Origin: Megachile rotundata
Lineage: Eukaryota; Arthropoda; Insecta; Hymenoptera; Megachilidae
Length of the DNA stretch: 64,000 bases
Assembly (NCBI RefSeq): GCF_050947335.1
Contig: NW_027473329.1
Coordinates: forward strand, 2,232,001 to 2,296,000
Reading direction: 5' to 3'
Part shown: one piece after another, positions 61,523 through 64,000 of the stretch
How positions within the stretch are numbered: position 1 is the stretch's first letter
Layout: the number at the start of each line of letters is the position of its first letter
The notes under the pieces: generated by a model
Database searches by the model: none
Told to the model about the DNA's origin: nothing
Seen by the model: the letters and a program-made list of their open reading frames with translations, nothing else
Made by a program: the position numbers and the translations under genes

Positions 61523-64000
61523 AATGAACAATTTTGCTCGTTTTGCACGAATTATGCTCATTTTCGCACGATTCAGCCTCTAATTCGCACATATCCGCTG
61601 TAATTCGACTCTGTACTATCTAGTTATGTTAAGTTATCCTATCTGAGCACAATTCCACACCACAATGAACAATTTTGCTCGTTTTGCACGAATTTTGCTC
61701 GTTTTGAACGAATTTTGCTCATTTTCGTACGATTCAGCCTCTAATTCGCACATATCCGCTGTAATTCGACTCTGTACTATCTAGTTATGTTAAGTTATCC
61801 TATCTGAGCACAATTCAACACCACAATGAACAATTTTGCTCGTTTTGCGCGAATTTTGCTCGTTTTCGAACGATTCAGCCTCTAATTCACACATATCCGC
61901 TGTAATTCGACTCTGTACTATCTAGTTATGTTAAGTTATCCTATCTGAGCACAATTCAACACCACAATGAACAATTTTCTCGTTTTGCACGAATTATGCT
62001 CATTTTCGCACGATTCAGCCTCTAGTTCGCACATATCCGCTGTAATTCGACTCTGTACTATCTAGTTATGTTAAGTTATCCTATCTGAGCACAATTCGAC
62101 ACCACAATGAACAATTTTGCTCGTTTTGCACGAATTATGCTCATTTTCGCACGATTCAGCCTCTAATTCGCACATATCCGCTGTAATTCGACTCTGTACT
62201 ATCTAGTCATGTTAAGTTATCGTAACTGAGCACAATTCAACACCACAATGAACAATTTTGCTCGTTTTGAACGAATTATGCTCATTTTCGCACGATTCAG
62301 CCTCTAGTTCGCACATATCCGCTGTAATTCGACTCTGTACTATCTAGTTATGTTAAGTTATCCTATCTGAGCACAATTCAACACCACAATGAACAATTTT
62401 GCTCGTTTTGCACGAATTTTGCTCGTTTTCGAACGATTCAGCCTCTAATTCACACATATCCGCTGTAATTCGACTCTGTACTATCTAGTTATGTTAAGTT
62501 ATCCTATCTGAGCACAATTCAACACCACAATGAACAATTTTCTCGTTTTGCACGAATTATGCTCATTTTCGCACGATTCAGCCTCTAGTTCGCACATATC
62601 CGCTGTAATTCGACTCTGTACTATCTAGTTATGTTAAGTTATCCTATCTGACCACAATTCAACACCACAATGAACAATTTTGCTCGTTTTGCACGAATTA
62701 TGCTCATTTTCGCACGATTCAGCCTCTAATTCGCACATATCCGCTGTAATTCGACTCTGTACTATCTAGTCATGTTAAGTTATCGTAACTGAGCACAATT
62801 CAACACCACAATGAACAATTTTGCTCGTTTTGCACGAATTATGCTCATTTTCGAACGATTCAGCCTCTAATTCGCACATATCCGCTGTAATTCGACTCTG
62901 TACTATCTAGTTATGTTAAGTTATCCTATCTGAGCACAATTCGACACTACAATGAACAATTTTGCTCGTTTTGCACGAATTATGCTCATTTTCGCACGAT
63001 TCAGCCTCTAATTCGCACATATCCGCTGTAATTCGACTCTGTACTATCTAGTTATGTTAAGTTATCCTATCTGAGCACAATTCAACACCACAATGAACAA
63101 TTTTGCTCGTTTTGCACGAATTTTGCTCATTTTCGCACGATTCAGACTCTAGTTCGCACATATCCGCGGTAATTGGACTCTGTACTATCTAGTTATGTTA
63201 AGTTATCCTATCTGAGCACAATTCAACACCACAATGAACAATTTTGCTCGTTTTGCACGAATTATGCTCATTTTCGCACGATTCAGCCTCTAGTTCGCAC
63301 ATATCCGCTGTAATTGGACTCTGTACTATCTAGTTATGTTAAGTTATCCTATCTGAGCACAATTCAACACCACAATGAACAATTTTGCTCGTTTTGCACG
63401 AATTATGCTCATTTTCGCACGATTCAGCCTCTAATTCGCACATATCCGCTGTAATTCGACTCTGTACTATCTAGTTATGTTAAGTTATCCTATCTGAGCA
63501 CAATTCAACACCACAATGAACAATTTTGCTCGTTTTGCACGAATTTTGCTTGTTTTGAACGAATTTTGCTCATTTTCGTACGATTCAGCCTCTAATTCGC
63601 ACATATCCGCTGTAATTCGACTCTGTACTATCTAGTTATGTTAAGTTATCCTATCTGAGCACAATTCAACACCACAATGAACAATTTTGCTCGTTTTGCA
63701 CGAATTATGCTCATTTTCGCACGATTCAGCCTCTAGTTCGCACATATCCGCTGTAATTGGACTCTGTACTATCTAGTTATGTTAAGTTATCCTATCTGAG
63801 CACAATTCAACACCACAATGAACAATTTTGCTCGTTTTGCACGAATTATGCTCATTTTCGCACGATTCAGCCTCTAATTCGCACATATCCGCTGTAATTC
63901 GACTCTGTACTATCTAGTTATGTTAAGTTATCCTATCTGAGCACAATTCAACACCACAATGAACAATTTTGCTCGTTTTGCACGAATTTTGCTCGTTTTG
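61518..64000. repeat. Satellite DNA array resumes (right block)
   Basis: The same satellite, same orientation, roughly 17 monomers to the window end, with 140-, 141- and 161-bp classes mixed as on the left. It carries variants not noticed on the left: taattggactc (near 63175, 63315 and 63758), tgaccacaattc near 62650, ttccacacc near 61654, gcgcgaatttt near 61848 and gcttgttttg near 63550. No gene is present. Confidence 0.97.

Noticed and set aside
60939..61592. Small open frames crossing from the LTR into the right satellite
   Set aside because: They span the insertion junction, so they arose by chance when the element landed.
1..64000. Assembly artefact as the explanation for the repeated blocks
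   Set aside because: Not excluded, but copies A, B and C differ by whole-monomer indels and private point changes, which simple duplicated reads would not show. Kept as a caveat only.

Overview
The window is a eukaryotic, almost certainly animal, satellite-DNA block carrying one intact-looking LTR retrotransposon. About 56.7 of 64 kb is a head-to-tail tandem array with monomers of about 140, 141 and 161 bp. The other 7.25 kb (54265-61517) is a BEL/Pao element inserted on the minus strand. I found no host gene, tRNA, rRNA, CRISPR or bacterial feature. BEL/Pao elements are restricted to metazoans. The CpG-rich element, its tRNA-Tyr primer site and the style of its polyprotein fit an insect, possibly a hymenopteran, but the species-level guess is low confidence.

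Layout. 1-54264: satellite array, all monomers in one orientation. Monomer variants recur in the same order over kilobases, giving nested higher-order repeats. Two copies of a 2.4-kb segment lie 3,927 bp apart (2342 and 6269). A multi-kb block recurs from 4811, 15080 and 20581. A 2,180-bp unit is tandemly duplicated at about 26726-31085. Further duplications have separations of 3,580 bp (31.8/35.4 kb) and 1,728 bp (41.9/43.6 kb). 54265-61517: the retrotransposon, flanked by a perfect 5-bp target duplication (accac). Joining the flanks at that duplication restores a normal monomer. 61518-64000: the same array resumes in the same orientation and runs off the window.

The element, read on the minus strand: 5' LTR (60730-61517), 5-nt spacer, primer-binding site matching the tRNA-Tyr 3' end, leader, gag (469 aa, DUF1759-like region and three zinc knuckles), one in-frame UGA, then pol (protease, RT, RNase H, integrase, DUF5641-like tail), a 46-bp 3' UTR with purine tract, and 3' LTR (54265-55052). 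The LTRs are both 788 bp and differ at three sites, so the insertion is young. Gag and pol share a frame and pol has no early ATG. The gag stop sits in the context UGA-CUAG, a known strong readthrough motif. Gag-Pol may therefore be made by stop-codon readthrough, or the UGA may be a point mutation in a single-ORF element.

Most interesting: the UGA-CUAG junction, the near-palindrome forming the outer LTR end, a possible second tRNA-Tyr match next to the primer site, and the recent higher-order reshuffling of the array.
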